Shown: positions 1 through 8,353, counted from the stretch's first letter. The stretch is 64,000 nt of DNA from Lentibacillus jeotgali (GCF_000224785.1 NZ_AGAV01000005.1:310001-374000); one strand, 5' to 3'. The notes: a model not told the origin generated them from the letters alone. Numbers and translations: made by a program.

Positions 1-78
1 GAAAATGGCTATAGAAATCATTCGGATGATATTGATTTTGATGATATGCGGGAGGTTTATATGGGCGGAAGAACATGA
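1..78 (+). CDS. C-terminal end of a gene cut by the window edge
   Basis: An open frame runs from the first base to a TGA at 76-78 and encodes 25 residues ending in EVYMGGRT. It is acidic in the middle (SDDIDFDD). A strong bidirectional terminator follows at 173-213, which suits the end of a transcription unit. The piece is too short to assign a family, and whether it is coding rests only on the open frame and the terminator. Confidence 0.4.
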   Translation, partial: ENGYRNHSDDIDFDDMREVYMGGRT

Positions 79-172
79 CTTAAGCACCCTTTCTTTTATT
101 AACGATTACATATCATCATATGCCTAAAGGTCTAAAAAGTTTGTTTGTTCATTAGAATTACTATGTTAAGGC

Positions 173-213
173 AAAAAAAGAGCAGGATTTTCGGCTCAAT
201 CCTGCTCTTTTTT
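173..213. terminator. Bidirectional intrinsic terminator
   Basis: A perfect 10-bp stem (GAGCAGGATT at 180-189, AATCCTGCTC at 198-207) has an A-run before it and a T-run after it. It can stop the partial gene on the plus strand and the dipeptidase gene on the minus strand. Confidence 0.9.
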
Positions 214-225
214 CGTTTTAAACTT

Positions 226-1644
226 TTACGAATCACCAATATAAAATATCCGTGTCTCCCTAGTGATTTTTCCCGCTTTATTTGCTACTTCAAAAGTAAC
301 CACATGGAAACGTTCCTGCAGTTCCTCGTTAAGCTGTAATGACAATGTTGATGTTTCTTCATCATACTCAGGTTCGTAGGTGACACCATTTACAATAATC
401 TTGAAACTGTCTTCATCAACAGCAGGGCCTCTTTTTGTTTCGATGTCCGCCTCAAGAAGTGGTGTTCTGCTGTCAATGATTTCACCCATTTCATAATCCG
501 GCTCTACAACAGGGCTTACGCCACGCTTGGAAGAGTCGTTTTCTGCAGCTTTTGCGACTTCTTCAAGAACACGCAGCGCATTTCCTCCAAGTAGTTTTTC
601 AATTTCCTGCTTCGAATAGCCTCTGCTTGCTAATTCCTTGGTAATATTCGGCATTTCTGATGCATTTGGCAGGTCTTCAGGCATGGAAGCACCGTCAAAA
701 TCAGAGCCCAACCCGACATGATCAATACCGATCAGATCAACGGCATATTCAATATGATCAATAACATCTTCAACATAACCTTTCTCGTCGTCTGTCAAAA
801 ATGCAGGATAGAAAACGATATTGATCAGCCCGCCATTTTCTTCAAGTGCCAGCAGCTGTTCATCCGTCAAATTTCGCTGGTGTTCTTTCATACCACTCAC
901 ACCCGAATGCGAGGCTATGACGGGAGCTTCAGTGATATTCATGACTTCCCAGAATGTATTTCGGGACATATGCGAGACATCAATCGCCATACCAATATCA
1001 TTCATTTCCCGCGCGACCTCAGCACCTAATTCTGTCAGACCACCTTCAGAAGGCGTTCTTTCCGGATCGCCATATACGCGATCAGCACCTTCACCCAGGG
1101 CATTCGAATAATTCCAGTTAAAGCCAAGAACTTTAACACCAAGGTCATGGTATTGGTGGAGGAGGCCCTTTGCATTATGCTCCTGCAAAGAATAGGCACC
1201 TTCAATAGTCGGGATAGCTGCAATTTTATTATTTTTCACAGTCTGTCTGATTTCTTTGGTCGTGGAAGAGATCTTGAACTCGTCCGGATTTTGGTCTTCC
1301 GTCCAGTAGAGAGCATTAATCAAAGCTAGTGTTCTGCTTATACTGCGCGGGTTATTGTCGTAATACCCCGACGTATAGGCTGCAAAGAAAGGCGCGTCGA
1401 TACCGCCTTCCTGGAGTTTGGGAATATCAAGCTGAAACGAAGTCTCTTCACCGATGTCGGTTTCAGGAAGCCATGTTTCTTCATCAATCACCTTCATCAT
1501 CGTGTCATTGTGGCCGTCGACAACGGTCGAATTGAAGTGAATAGATTCGGCGTCCTGTACTTGAACAGGTTTAGCCAGGACTGAAGTAGAGGTGAAGGCC
1601 AGGAATAGAATAGTTACTACTAGATACAAGAAGTTCCTCTGCAC
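226..1644 (-). CDS. Secreted membrane dipeptidase (peptidase family M19)
   Basis: 472 residues. Residues 1-24 form a signal peptide ending around SVLA-KP, so the enzyme is exported. The M19 (renal dipeptidase) fold is shown by the metal motif HND near residue 45, by VSHMS and ASHSG with their metal-binding histidines, and by GLGSDFDGA near residue 310. The family is zinc-dependent and cleaves dipeptides, including D-amino acid forms. The last ~80 residues lie beyond the usual catalytic domain and look like a small beta-rich appendix. The start is GTG, with GGGGAGGA six bases upstream. It is monocistronic, ending at a bidirectional terminator. The substrate is not predictable from the sequence. 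Confidence 0.88.
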   Translation of the reverse strand: MQRNFLYLVVTILFLAFTSTSVLAKPVQVQDAESIHFNSTVVDGHNDTMMKVIDEETWLPETDIGEETSFQLDIPKLQEGGIDAPFFAAYTSGYYDNNPRSISRTLALINALYWTEDQNPDEFKISSTTKEIRQTVKNNKIAAIPTIEGAYSLQEHNAKGLLHQYHDLGVKVLGFNWNYSNALGEGADRVYGDPERTPSEGGLTELGAEVAREMNDIGMAIDVSHMSRNTFWEVMNITEAPVIASHSGVSGMKEHQRNLTDEQLLALEENGGLINIVFYPAFLTDDEKGYVEDVIDHIEYAVDLIGIDHVGLGSDFDGASMPEDLPNASEMPNITKELASRGYSKQEIEKLLGGNALRVLEEVAKAAENDSSKRGVSPVVEPDYEMGEIIDSRTPLLEADIETKRGPAVDEDSFKIIVNGVTYEPEYDEETSTLSLQLNEELQERFHVVTFEVANKAGKITRETRIFYIGDS

Positions 1645-2021
1645 AAAAATTCCTCCCCATAATAGTGTTAAGAATTATTTTACTATTTAGTGTGATATAG
1701 ACAATAGAGCAAATGTAGCGTTTTCATTCTAGTCCAAAAGAGTGATGTATCTAAAAACATGGTTCGAAAATTGTACGATTCCGAAATAATTTGTCTAGGA
1801 TAATATAAATGACCCATATAAAAATAACGGGGCAGAAAACGGGGAGGAGATTCATGTTGAGTGACCGCAGCATGTTGTTAATGTGCGTTGTCAAAAAGTT
1901 AAGTTGCCACAGAACTGACTAAGTGAGTAATCAAAGCTAAGGTTAATTTTTTATTGATGTATTATTGTGATAAAATAACAACGTCTTTTAAAAATAACAC
2001 AAAAGAGGATGAAACTTTATC
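1645..2021. other. Intergenic region between dipeptidase and BCCT 1, with one possible leader peptide
   Basis: This divergent spacer must hold the promoters for both flanking genes. At 1854-1922 a 22-codon frame (MLSDRSMLLMCVVKKL...) follows a very good ribosome site, GGGGAGGAG at 1841-1849. It could be a leader peptide or a small protein, or the start of a lost gene. No homology is recognised. The AT-rich stretch just before the BCCT gene contains no clear -35/-10 pair. Confidence 0.35.
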
Positions 2022-3596
2022 ATGCATCAGACGAACAAGAAATTCTCCAGTGTATTCACTTACGCGTCATTAATAGTCGGAATACTAGTACTTCTTGGAT
2101 CTGTGTTTCCTGATCAATTTGGCAAGACTTCAAGTGCTATTGGTGCATGGATTACGGAAGCTTTCGGCTGGTATTATATGACGATATTTACTTTGATTTT
2201 ATTTTTCTGTATATTTCTAGGGGTTAGTCCAATAGGTAAACTCAAACTGGGAAAACCAACTGAAAAACCTGAATTTAAAACGATATCATGGTTAGCAATG
2301 CTGTTTAGTGCTGGTATGGGGATTGGTTTAGTGTTTTATGGCTCGTCTGAACCAATATCACATTATTTAGCTCCTCCTACTGCCGATCCTGAAACGAAAG
2401 CTGCTCTGGCTGAAGCAATGCGATCAACATTCCTGCATTATGGGTTTCATCCATGGGCTGTCTACGGTATTGTGGCAATGGCGTTAGCCTATTCACAGTT
2501 TAGAAAAAATGAAGTTGGTTTGATATCAAAAACATTGCGTCCCATTTTAGGAGACAAGGTAGATGGCCCTGTCGGTAATGTCGTTGATGTTTTATCAGTA
2601 TTTGCAACAATTATCGGTGTTGCAGTGTCTTTAGGTGTTGGAGCAATGCAGATCAATGGCGGGTTAAACTATCTCTTTGACATCCCCAACAACAAGCTGG
2701 TCCAAGGGATTATTATCGCTATCGTTACCGTATTGTTCCTATATAGCGCCTGGAGTGGATTAAGCAAAGGAATTCAGTATTTGAGTAATTTAAATATGGC
2801 ATTAGCGGGCTTATTGTTCATTGCAATCTTAATTCTGGGCCCAACTTTATTCATTCTCAATATGATGACGAGCAGCACTGGCGATTACTTAAATTCATTG
2901 CTATACAATAGCTTGGATGTAGCTCCATTAAACCAACAAAAACATGAATGGATGCAATCCTGGACGATATATTATTGGGGCTGGTGGATGAGTTGGAGTC
3001 CATTTGTAGGTATATTTATCGCCAGAATTTCAAGAGGCCGGTCAATCCGAGAATTTGTCATTGCGGTATTACTTGTGCCAACCATCGTCAGTATCCTTTG
3101 GTTCAGTGCTTTTGGTCTGACAGGTGTGGAAGTGGGACAAAATGTACCGCAAATTTTTGAAATGTCGTCTGAAACCCAGTTGTTTGGTATATTCAATGAA
3201 CTGCCAATGGGTGCTGTCTTATCTATTATTGCGTTGATGCTCATTTCGTCTTTTTTCATTACTTCAGCCGATTCTGCAACATTTGTGTTAGGAATGCAAA
3301 CTGCTTTTGGAACATTGCGCCCGGCAGGTTTTGTGAAAGTCGTATGGGGACTGGCATTATCAGCAATTGCATATGTGTTGCTTTTATCGGGCGGAGAAAC
3401 CGGGTTAAATGCATTGCAATCTGCAGCGATTATATCAGCACTGCCATTTAGTATAGTCGTCATATTGATGACGGTGTCGTTCTACAAAGACGCAAATAAT
3501 GAAAGAAAGTATTTAGGTTTGACACTTACACCCAATAAGAAAAGAATGAAAGAGTATATGGAGAAAACTGAGCGTGATCAAGATGAAAAAATCTAG
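2022..3596 (+). CDS. BCCT-family osmolyte transporter 1 (glycine betaine type, OpuD/BetP-like)
   Basis: 524 residues with about 12 membrane segments. The glycine-rich motif AGMGIGLVFYGSSEP (near residue 98) and the signature WWMSWSPFVGIFIARISRGR (near residue 320) both follow the glycine betaine carriers BetP and OpuD, including the tryptophan pairs that form the aromatic cage for the trimethylammonium group. The family imports betaines with sodium and is used against osmotic stress. The charged C-terminal tail (KRMKEYMEKTERDQDEKI) is short; in related carriers this region helps osmosensing. A GAGG ribosome site precedes the ATG. The exact substrate (betaine or another methylammonium compound) is an inference from the motif. 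Confidence 0.92.
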   Translation: MHQTNKKFSSVFTYASLIVGILVLLGSVFPDQFGKTSSAIGAWITEAFGWYYMTIFTLILFFCIFLGVSPIGKLKLGKPTEKPEFKTISWLAMLFSAGMGIGLVFYGSSEPISHYLAPPTADPETKAALAEAMRSTFLHYGFHPWAVYGIVAMALAYSQFRKNEVGLISKTLRPILGDKVDGPVGNVVDVLSVFATIIGVAVSLGVGAMQINGGLNYLFDIPNNKLVQGIIIAIVTVLFLYSAWSGLSKGIQYLSNLNMALAGLLFIAILILGPTLFILNMMTSSTGDYLNSLLYNSLDVAPLNQQKHEWMQSWTIYYWGWWMSWSPFVGIFIARISRGRSIREFVIAVLLVPTIVSILWFSAFGLTGVEVGQNVPQIFEMSSETQLFGIFNELPMGAVLSIIALMLISSFFITSADSATFVLGMQTAFGTLRPAGFVKVVWGLALSAIAYVLLLSGGETGLNALQSAAIISALPFSIVVILMTVSFYKDANNERKYLGLTLTPNKKRMKEYMEKTERDQDEKI

Positions 3597-3784
3597 GAGT
3601 TAAGTCCAGTGGTTTTTCCTTACAGTGAGGGTTTAAATTATTCAGAACCTGATCGACTGGACGCAACATCTTAATCATGATGCTTTACCCAGAAAAAATA
3701 GCGGCTAAGTTTCTTTCAACAAGGATAGCGTCATTTACACAAAATTATTGACACACCCAAGCTAACAAAGGAGTTAAATTCAAT

Positions 3785-3988
3785 ATGACCAGAATCAGAA
3801 GAGAAGATATAAAGTTTGGACAAAAAGTGCGTGTTGTACAGAAAAAGGATCAGCGCTCCGGAAAATTGACGGAAGGTATCGTGTCAAAAGTACTGACGAA
3901 TTCTGCTGCACATCCTCATGGCATCAAGGTCATGTTGGAAGATGGCATTGTAGGCAGGGTGAAAGAAATAGTGAAGGCAAAACAGTAA
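3785..3988 (+). CDS. ywbE: YwbE family protein
   Basis: 67 residues, rich in basic and glycine residues. It matches the short YwbE family of Firmicutes (DUF2196), with the typical TRIRREDIKFGQKVRVV opening and a GIKVMLEDGIVGRVKEI end. The family has no established role; its compact beta-rich, KOW-like look suggests nucleic-acid or protein binding, which is inference only. The ATG follows a perfect AAAGGAG site by a normal spacing. It stands alone, with no obvious partner. Confidence 0.85.
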   Translation: MTRIRREDIKFGQKVRVVQKKDQRSGKLTEGIVSKVLTNSAAHPHGIKVMLEDGIVGRVKEIVKAKQ

Positions 3989-4089
3989 TTCATCACTCAT
4001 TTTTTCTACATTTATTACATATTTGTTCCAAATTCATTTTTTACCATGAGTATGAAAAGGATAAATGGTAAAAGGGAGACGATGAAACA

Positions 4090-4605
4090 TTGGAATTTTT
4101 AAGCAAAGATAGTTTGAGCCACATTATTGGGGTTCAGAAAAACACGCTGGAACAATGGATTGAAGATTTTAATGTTTATATCTCGAAAACAAAACTGAAT
4201 AATGTCACGTATTACCGACCGGATGGAATTGATGTGTTGAAGTTCATTAAGGAATGCAGTGATCAAGATTATGATAGACAGCAAATCAGGGAAATGTTAG
4301 CAACGAGTACCTTTCCCGTAAGATTGGAGAATATGCAACGTGTTTCTCGACAGTCTCACAGTGAGAGCTATAAAGAAAATGTGGTGACGATGATGCAGAC
4401 AATTGGAAAAGTCGTCAGCAATGTTGAGAATCAGCAGCAACTTGTTGAAATCATAAAAGAAAAGCAAAAAAATCAAAACAAGTTAATCAGGGATATAAAG
4501 AAACAGACAGATGAAATCGGTCACCTGAAACAGGAAGTAAATATATTAAAGCAGCAGCTTGCCTCTGTAACAAACGGTGGTTTAAAACGAAAAGCTAATC
4601 GGTAA
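4090..4605 (+). CDS. MerR-like helix-turn-helix protein with a C-terminal coiled coil
   Basis: 171 residues. The first ~70 residues form a MerR-type DNA-binding domain (LSHIIGVQKNTLEQWIED, then YYRPDGIDVLKFIKE). Residues ~115-160 are a lysine/glutamine-rich coiled coil (NQQQLVEIIKEKQKNQNK...). This order resembles RacA and related plasmid or chromosome anchoring proteins of Bacilli, but the sequence is not clearly RacA. The start is TTG at 4090, because the ATG eight bases upstream runs into a stop; AGGGAG lies upstream. A strong terminator follows. The role is unknown: DNA-binding plus oligomerisation is all that can be said. Confidence 0.7.
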   Translation: MEFLSKDSLSHIIGVQKNTLEQWIEDFNVYISKTKLNNVTYYRPDGIDVLKFIKECSDQDYDRQQIREMLATSTFPVRLENMQRVSRQSHSESYKENVVTMMQTIGKVVSNVENQQQLVEIIKEKQKNQNKLIRDIKKQTDEIGHLKQEVNILKQQLASVTNGGLKRKANR

Positions 4606-4626
4606 AGCAGAATAATAGATGAAACA

Positions 4627-4669
4627 TGGTGCATAACATCCAATTTAAGGTGTTATGCGCCAGTTTTTT
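4627..4669 (+). terminator. Intrinsic terminator of the MerR-like gene
   Basis: A 12-bp stem (TGGTGCATAACA at 4627-4638, TGTTATGCGCCA at 4651-4662, one G-T pair) is followed by six T. Confidence 0.9.
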
Positions 4670-4790
4670 ATTTAGCGTTTTTTCCCATAGCAATGTCTAA
4701 GAGGTGTTTTAGTCCATAAAGCCAAGTTTTTCCTATCATTGCATAATACAGTGTCACAGGACAAGCTATGACTGCAATTTCACCAAAACA

Positions 4791-4829
4791 ATGAAAACAA
4801 CCAACCCTCCTGTTCGCCAGGAAAGTTGG
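4791..4829 (-). terminator. Probable terminator of the OpuAC-like gene
   Basis: An interrupted stem (CCAAC..CCTG at 4801-4812 with CAGG..GTTGG at 4818-4829) is followed on the minus strand by TTGTTTT. It lies just past the stop of the lipoprotein gene. Confidence 0.6.
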
Positions 4830-4843
4830 CTGCTATGGAGGTA

Positions 4844-5776
4844 TTATTCAAAACCCTTCAGCCATTCCTCTTTTAGATCGGGATGGTTATCAATAAATTT
4901 CTGCGCGGCAGCTTCCTCATCCATGCCATTTTTAATATCAACCATCATCTCTTGGGTACTTTCTTTCGTAATTGAAAATTGTTCAAGGAACTTATATGCT
5001 GCTGGTGATTGTTCTTTAAAATCTTTTCCGGCGACGGAGAATACGTCATCCGGTTCGCCAAATGTTCCTTTCGGGTCGTCCAGGATTTTTAAGTCAAATT
5101 CATTGAATGTCCAGTGCGGTGTCCACAACGTGACAACAATCGGTTCATTTTGATCGATTGCATCTGATAAAGCTGCGGACATAGCTGCACCGGAGCTTTC
5201 AAGCAGTTCCCAATTTTCATTCAAACCGTATCCGGGCATGACTTCACTTTCCATAAGTTTCATTTCACCTGCTCCGGGACTGATGCCAGTGATTGTCCAT
5301 CCCAGCTTTTCTCCAATATTATTCGTATTATTTGCCAAGTCCTCAATCGAATTAATGTCCTCCATATATGCTGGAACGGCTAAACCGAGTTCCACTTTTT
5401 CGGTAACGGTGTTTATTTTTTCAAGGCTACCTTTATATTCCTCCCAGTAACTTCCATGTGTTGTTGGGAGCCACGCACCAACAATCGCATCTGTTGATCC
5501 ATCACTCAGGCCAGTATATTCAACACCGACGTCTGTTTGATTTATTTCGACGTCATACCCAATTTCTCCCAGCATTAGTTTGGCTACATAGGTATTTGAT
5601 GTGTTGGACACATAACTATCGGTTCCTAATGTAATGCTTTTTTCTCCGATTTCGTTGGCATTAGAATCAGCAGCATTATTACTTTCGTTTTCTTGATTGG
5701 CATTGCCGCATGCTGCTAACACCATGCACACCAGGAAAATAACAACCATGCCTAAAAAACGGTATGTTTTCCACAT
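4844..5776 (-). CDS. Glycine betaine/choline-type ABC substrate-binding lipoprotein (OpuAC-like), orphan
   Basis: 310 residues from the ATG at 5776. A longer frame to 5845 exists, but a TTGGCT-17-TATAAT promoter covers 5817-5845 and rules it out. The lipoprotein signal ends in the lipobox LAAC. Betaine-binding signatures are GAWLPTTHGSYW and VTLWTPHW, which carry the tryptophans that cage quaternary ammonium groups in OpuAC-class proteins. A long Asn/Glu/Ala-rich tether follows the cysteine. No ATPase or permease gene is adjacent, so it must serve a transporter encoded elsewhere or have another role. A 10-bp inverted repeat lies upstream. Confidence 0.87.
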   Translation of the reverse strand: MWKTYRFLGMVVIFLVCMVLAACGNANQENESNNAADSNANEIGEKSITLGTDSYVSNTSNTYVAKLMLGEIGYDVEINQTDVGVEYTGLSDGSTDAIVGAWLPTTHGSYWEEYKGSLEKINTVTEKVELGLAVPAYMEDINSIEDLANNTNNIGEKLGWTITGISPGAGEMKLMESEVMPGYGLNENWELLESSGAAMSAALSDAIDQNEPIVVTLWTPHWTFNEFDLKILDDPKGTFGEPDDVFSVAGKDFKEQSPAAYKFLEQFSITKESTQEMMVDIKNGMDEEAAAQKFIDNHPDLKEEWLKGFE

Positions 5777-5816
5777 ATACGAGTCAACAACTCCTTTTTT
5801 AAAGTCAATGAATAAC

Positions 5817-5845
5817 ATTATAAAAAAAGAGTATGGAAAAGCCAA
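5817..5845 (-). promoter_or_regulatory. SigA-type promoter of the OpuAC-like gene
   Basis: Read on the minus strand: TTGGCT (5840-5845), 17 bases, TATAAT (5817-5822). It fixes the translation start at 5776. Confidence 0.75.
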
Positions 5846-5948
5846 ATTCCGTTTTGTCCTAGATTTGCGTGAATATGGACGTTAGTGATGCCTTATCAGT
5901 GTTTAGAATGCTTGTTCTTAAAATATGTTCATATTCCTCATAAATAAA

Positions 5949-5973
5949 CCAATTTCATATAAAATGAAATTGG
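5949..5973. promoter_or_regulatory. Perfect 10-bp inverted repeat, possible operator
   Basis: CCAATTTCAT and ATGAAATTGG are separated by ATAAA, about 105 bp upstream of the -35 of the lipoprotein gene. There is no T-run typical of a terminator, so a dimeric regulator site is the likelier reading. Confidence 0.5.
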
Positions 5974-6112
5974 GCTGCACGCAAACAAAACATAACGCTA
6001 AGGGTTAATTATTTCTGTAGATGTTATTTCTAAATCTTTTCGTTGTTGTTTGTAGAGTATGACGAAACTTCCAACAAACATATTGTAACACCTTTTGCAC
6101 TAAAGTTACTCT

Positions 6113-6973
6113 CTATTTACGAGGGCTGATTTTCTTCAAAATCACACGCTCGATCCATCTCCATGGCAGCAGCTTTTTCAGCCGTGTCATGGTTCTGACA
6201 TTTTTGCCAATGGGGTAACGGAGATCAGGGTTTTCTTCTTGAGCCACCTTGACAATCAGCCGTGCCACTTCTTCGGGATTGTCGGCTGTTTTAGCGATAT
6301 GATTGACGATTTTCAACAATGATTCGTTTTTGTCTCTATATGGAGACTCAGGGTAAGAATTGAAATGGTCCATTCCCTTTGACCAAATATCCGTCTGGTA
6401 GGAACCCGGCTCAACTAATACAACATGAACTCCATAAGGCAGCATTTCGAGCCTGAGCGCTTCACTGAATCCTTCAAGAGCATATTTGGAAGCAGAATAT
6501 GGAGCGAGACCGGGGAGTGCCATTTTGCCGCTAATGCTGGACAAATTAATGATTGTTCCGCGCTGGTGTTTTCTCATATAAGGAAGAACAGCTTTGGTGA
6601 CAGCAATCAAGCCAAAGAAATTTGTTTCAAACTGCTGCCGCCACTCCTCAAGTGGCAGTTCCTCCGTAAAGCCGCCAGCCGCATAGCCCGCATTGTTGAC
6701 TAATACATCAATATTCCCGAAATGTTCGATGATATCTGGTATTTCTGAATCAATATCATCCTGCTTGGTGACGTCTAAGCAGACGCATTCGATGTTGGCT
6801 TCAACACCCTGCTTGCGTGCTTTTTCCAGCAATGTTTCTTTTTTTGCTAAATCTCGCATTGATGCCAGAACGAAATAGCCTGATTCAGCAAATGCCAGGC
6901 TTGTTAGCAGGCCGAATCCTCCTGAGGCCCCTGTAATGAAAACAACAGACCGGTGCTGCTCGGAGACTTTCAT
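6113..6973 (-). CDS. Short-chain dehydrogenase/reductase
   Basis: 286 residues, a classical SDR. The nucleotide-binding motif TGASGGFG is near residue 14, NNAG near residue 91, the catalytic serine in SSISG and the YSASK catalytic Tyr/Lys near residue 160. The C-terminal ~40 residues are basic. It is similar in layout to B. subtilis YusZ-type oxidoreductases. Family members reduce or oxidise alcohol/keto groups with NAD(P); the substrate here is not predictable. It is transcribed alone on the minus strand. A 21-bp repeat array starts about 85 bp upstream of the start codon. Confidence 0.88.
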   Translation of the reverse strand: MKVSEQHRSVVFITGASGGFGLLTSLAFAESGYFVLASMRDLAKKETLLEKARKQGVEANIECVCLDVTKQDDIDSEIPDIIEHFGNIDVLVNNAGYAAGGFTEELPLEEWRQQFETNFFGLIAVTKAVLPYMRKHQRGTIINLSSISGKMALPGLAPYSASKYALEGFSEALRLEMLPYGVHVVLVEPGSYQTDIWSKGMDHFNSYPESPYRDKNESLLKIVNHIAKTADNPEEVARLIVKVAQEENPDLRYPIGKNVRTMTRLKKLLPWRWIERVILKKISPRK

Positions 6974-7057
6974 GTATCGTCACTCCTCTAGGATTCATTT
7001 TAGCAATTACTTGAGGGGCAGGCAATGGGACATCCAGTGCGCAAGACAGCCGGGTTC

Positions 7058-7192
7058 TCTCGCGCGAAATTCGGGCAGAGTCACGCGATTTCGAGCCGCC
7101 CTCGCGCGAATTTCAGGAAGACTCGCGCGATTTCGGGTTACTCTCGCGCGAAATCCAGAAAGAGTCGCGCGAATTTCAGAACGCCGCACGAC
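7058..7192. repeat. 21-bp-period tandem array, copy 1 (GC-rich CGCGCGAAATTC type)
   Basis: The core CGCGA recurs at 7063, 7084, 7105, 7126, 7147 and 7168, exactly 21 bp apart, and a degenerate CACGA follows at 7187 after 19 bp. Units alternate between a GCGAAATTC form and a GCGATTTCG form, so the true period is a 42-bp dimer. The same array with the same polarity and the same final 19-bp step occurs at 49316-49450. Both are intergenic. Confidence 0.9.
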
Positions 7193-7250
7193 CTTGAGTC
7201 ACCGGGCCAGCAAAAAGGACGATACGGCGCTGTATAAGCACTAATGATAG

Positions 7251-7282
7251 AAAAAACCGGGCTGAAATTGGCCCGGTTTTCC
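7251..7282. terminator. Intrinsic terminator between array 1 and the XRE gene
   Basis: ACCGGGC (7256-7262) pairs with GCCCGGT (7271-7277), with an A-run before and TTTT after. It can work on both strands. Confidence 0.75.
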
Positions 7283-7402
7283 TAAGATGCTTAAAAAGCG
7301 GCTCCCAACAAGAAGGATTATAATTAAATGTATTTTCCTTAAAGCAAGTGAATATATCATTAACAGGTATATTTTATCATGCCGAATATTACAGCCAGCT
7401 GT

Positions 7403-7495
7403 TTATCCATTCCTGCCTTTATCGAATGTCTCGTGCAGCGTTTCAATGACATCTTCCTCTTTGTCATTCCGGTTCAACATGTAAAGGTTTATCAT
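7403..7495 (-). CDS. Possible 30-residue acidic small protein
   Basis: An ATG at 7495 follows AAAGG by nine bases and opens a 30-codon frame (MINLYMLNRNDKEED, ending DKGRNG). The composition is charged and plausible for a short helical protein. No family is recognised. It is divergent from the XRE regulator at 7554, whose promoter must overlap this start. Evidence is only the ribosome site and composition. Confidence 0.35.
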   Translation of the reverse strand: MINLYMLNRNDKEEDVIETLHETFDKGRNG

Positions 7496-7553
7496 TTTCA
7501 TCATCCTTTATTTGTTTGACATTAGTCTTGTCCAATCCTGAGGTGATTTATAC

Positions 7554-7970
7554 ATGAAGGAAATAACCATTCAGATCAAAGACGACACGTATTATCAACT
7601 GAAAGAACTGACTGAACTTGAAAATTTAATTAACCGTCATCGGGATACAAACCGGGATGACAATTACCGGATTGAAGATTTTGTAGTTGGCTCCATCATC
7701 GATAAAATGGAGCAGATCAGTCATTTTAATCAAATCAATCCTTTTATCGAAAATGATCATCAGCCGGTCGTTAAGAATCGTTTTAAAGACATTGCAAAGC
7801 AAAAGGGTATATACATCAAGGATATTGCTGATCAATTGAACATGAAGTCGCCCAATATCAGTAAAATATTCAACAACGCCTCACAGCCCAGGTTAGAATT
7901 GTTCATCAAAATTTGGATAGTACTCGGCTGTCCGCCATTACATGAGTGCCTGTACCTTGAAGAAGATTAA
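7554..7970 (+). CDS. XRE-type helix-turn-helix regulator
   Basis: 138 residues. Residues ~85-130 form a lambda-repressor-like HTH (KQKGIYIKDIADQLNMKSP, then NISKIFNNASQPRLELF). The N-terminal ~75 residues are charged and helical, with no recognised domain. The ATG follows GAGGTGA at good spacing. The gene sits just upstream of the holin-like mini-toxin gene at 8163. That may be chance, but a DNA-binding protein next to a toxin gene is worth noting. Target unknown. Confidence 0.75.
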   Translation: MKEITIQIKDDTYYQLKELTELENLINRHRDTNRDDNYRIEDFVVGSIIDKMEQISHFNQINPFIENDHQPVVKNRFKDIAKQKGIYIKDIADQLNMKSPNISKIFNNASQPRLELFIKIWIVLGCPPLHECLYLEED

Positions 7971-8162
7971 GTTTCTGCTTGATCTTCTTTTCCTTTCTGA
8001 ATGGGTCATAGGACAAGCCGTGTCTTACATATTCTTAAACATAATAAAATGAATAACCATTTATCAAAAACATTATGGCTTCGTCTCAGAGATTGAATAC
8101 GGCGTGGACCTGGCAACAGAAATCTGCAGCGTTTCCTGATTTAAAAGGGAAGGTGATGCTAT

Positions 8163-8243
8163 ATGACAGTGTTTGAATCACTGATTCTGATGCTTACGTT
8201 TGGGTCATTAGTAGCTACGATCGTATCGAATCAGAAAAAGTAA
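8163..8243 (+). CDS. Putative holin-like type I toxin, 26 residues
   Basis: ATG at 8163, stop TAA at 8241, preceded by GGAAGGTGAT at ideal spacing. The peptide starts MTVFESLILMLTFGSL and ends SNQKK. This follows the short holin-like toxin family of Bacilli (TxpA/BsrG type: MxxxESLxxM, one hydrophobic helix, Lys-rich end). Family members are held silent by an antisense RNA and damage the membrane when made. A second relative lies at 40342-40428. The antitoxin RNA, expected on the minus strand overlapping the 3' end, could not be located with certainty. Confidence 0.7.
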   Translation: MTVFESLILMLTFGSLVATIVSNQKK

Positions 8244-8353
8244 GTCCAATTGACCGGTCTGACGGGAGTAATTCCCTAAATAGGCATTAGAATCGTTAGG
8301 TGTAGTATAATGTCTATAGGAATTATTTATCCCGTACTGATTGGAGAGTTGAA

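Noticed and set aside
145-339. 64-residue basic frame across the first terminator
   Set aside because: It reads through the terminator and antisense to the end of the dipeptidase gene.
7007-7189. Arginine-rich 60-residue frame on the minus strand
   Set aside because: It is only the translation of the 21-bp repeat array (seven codons per unit keeps all frames open); no ribosome site and no non-repeat conservation.
7058-7192. CRISPR array
   Set aside because: Units are contiguous and imperfect with a 21-bp period, no unique spacers of constant length, and no cas genes in the window.
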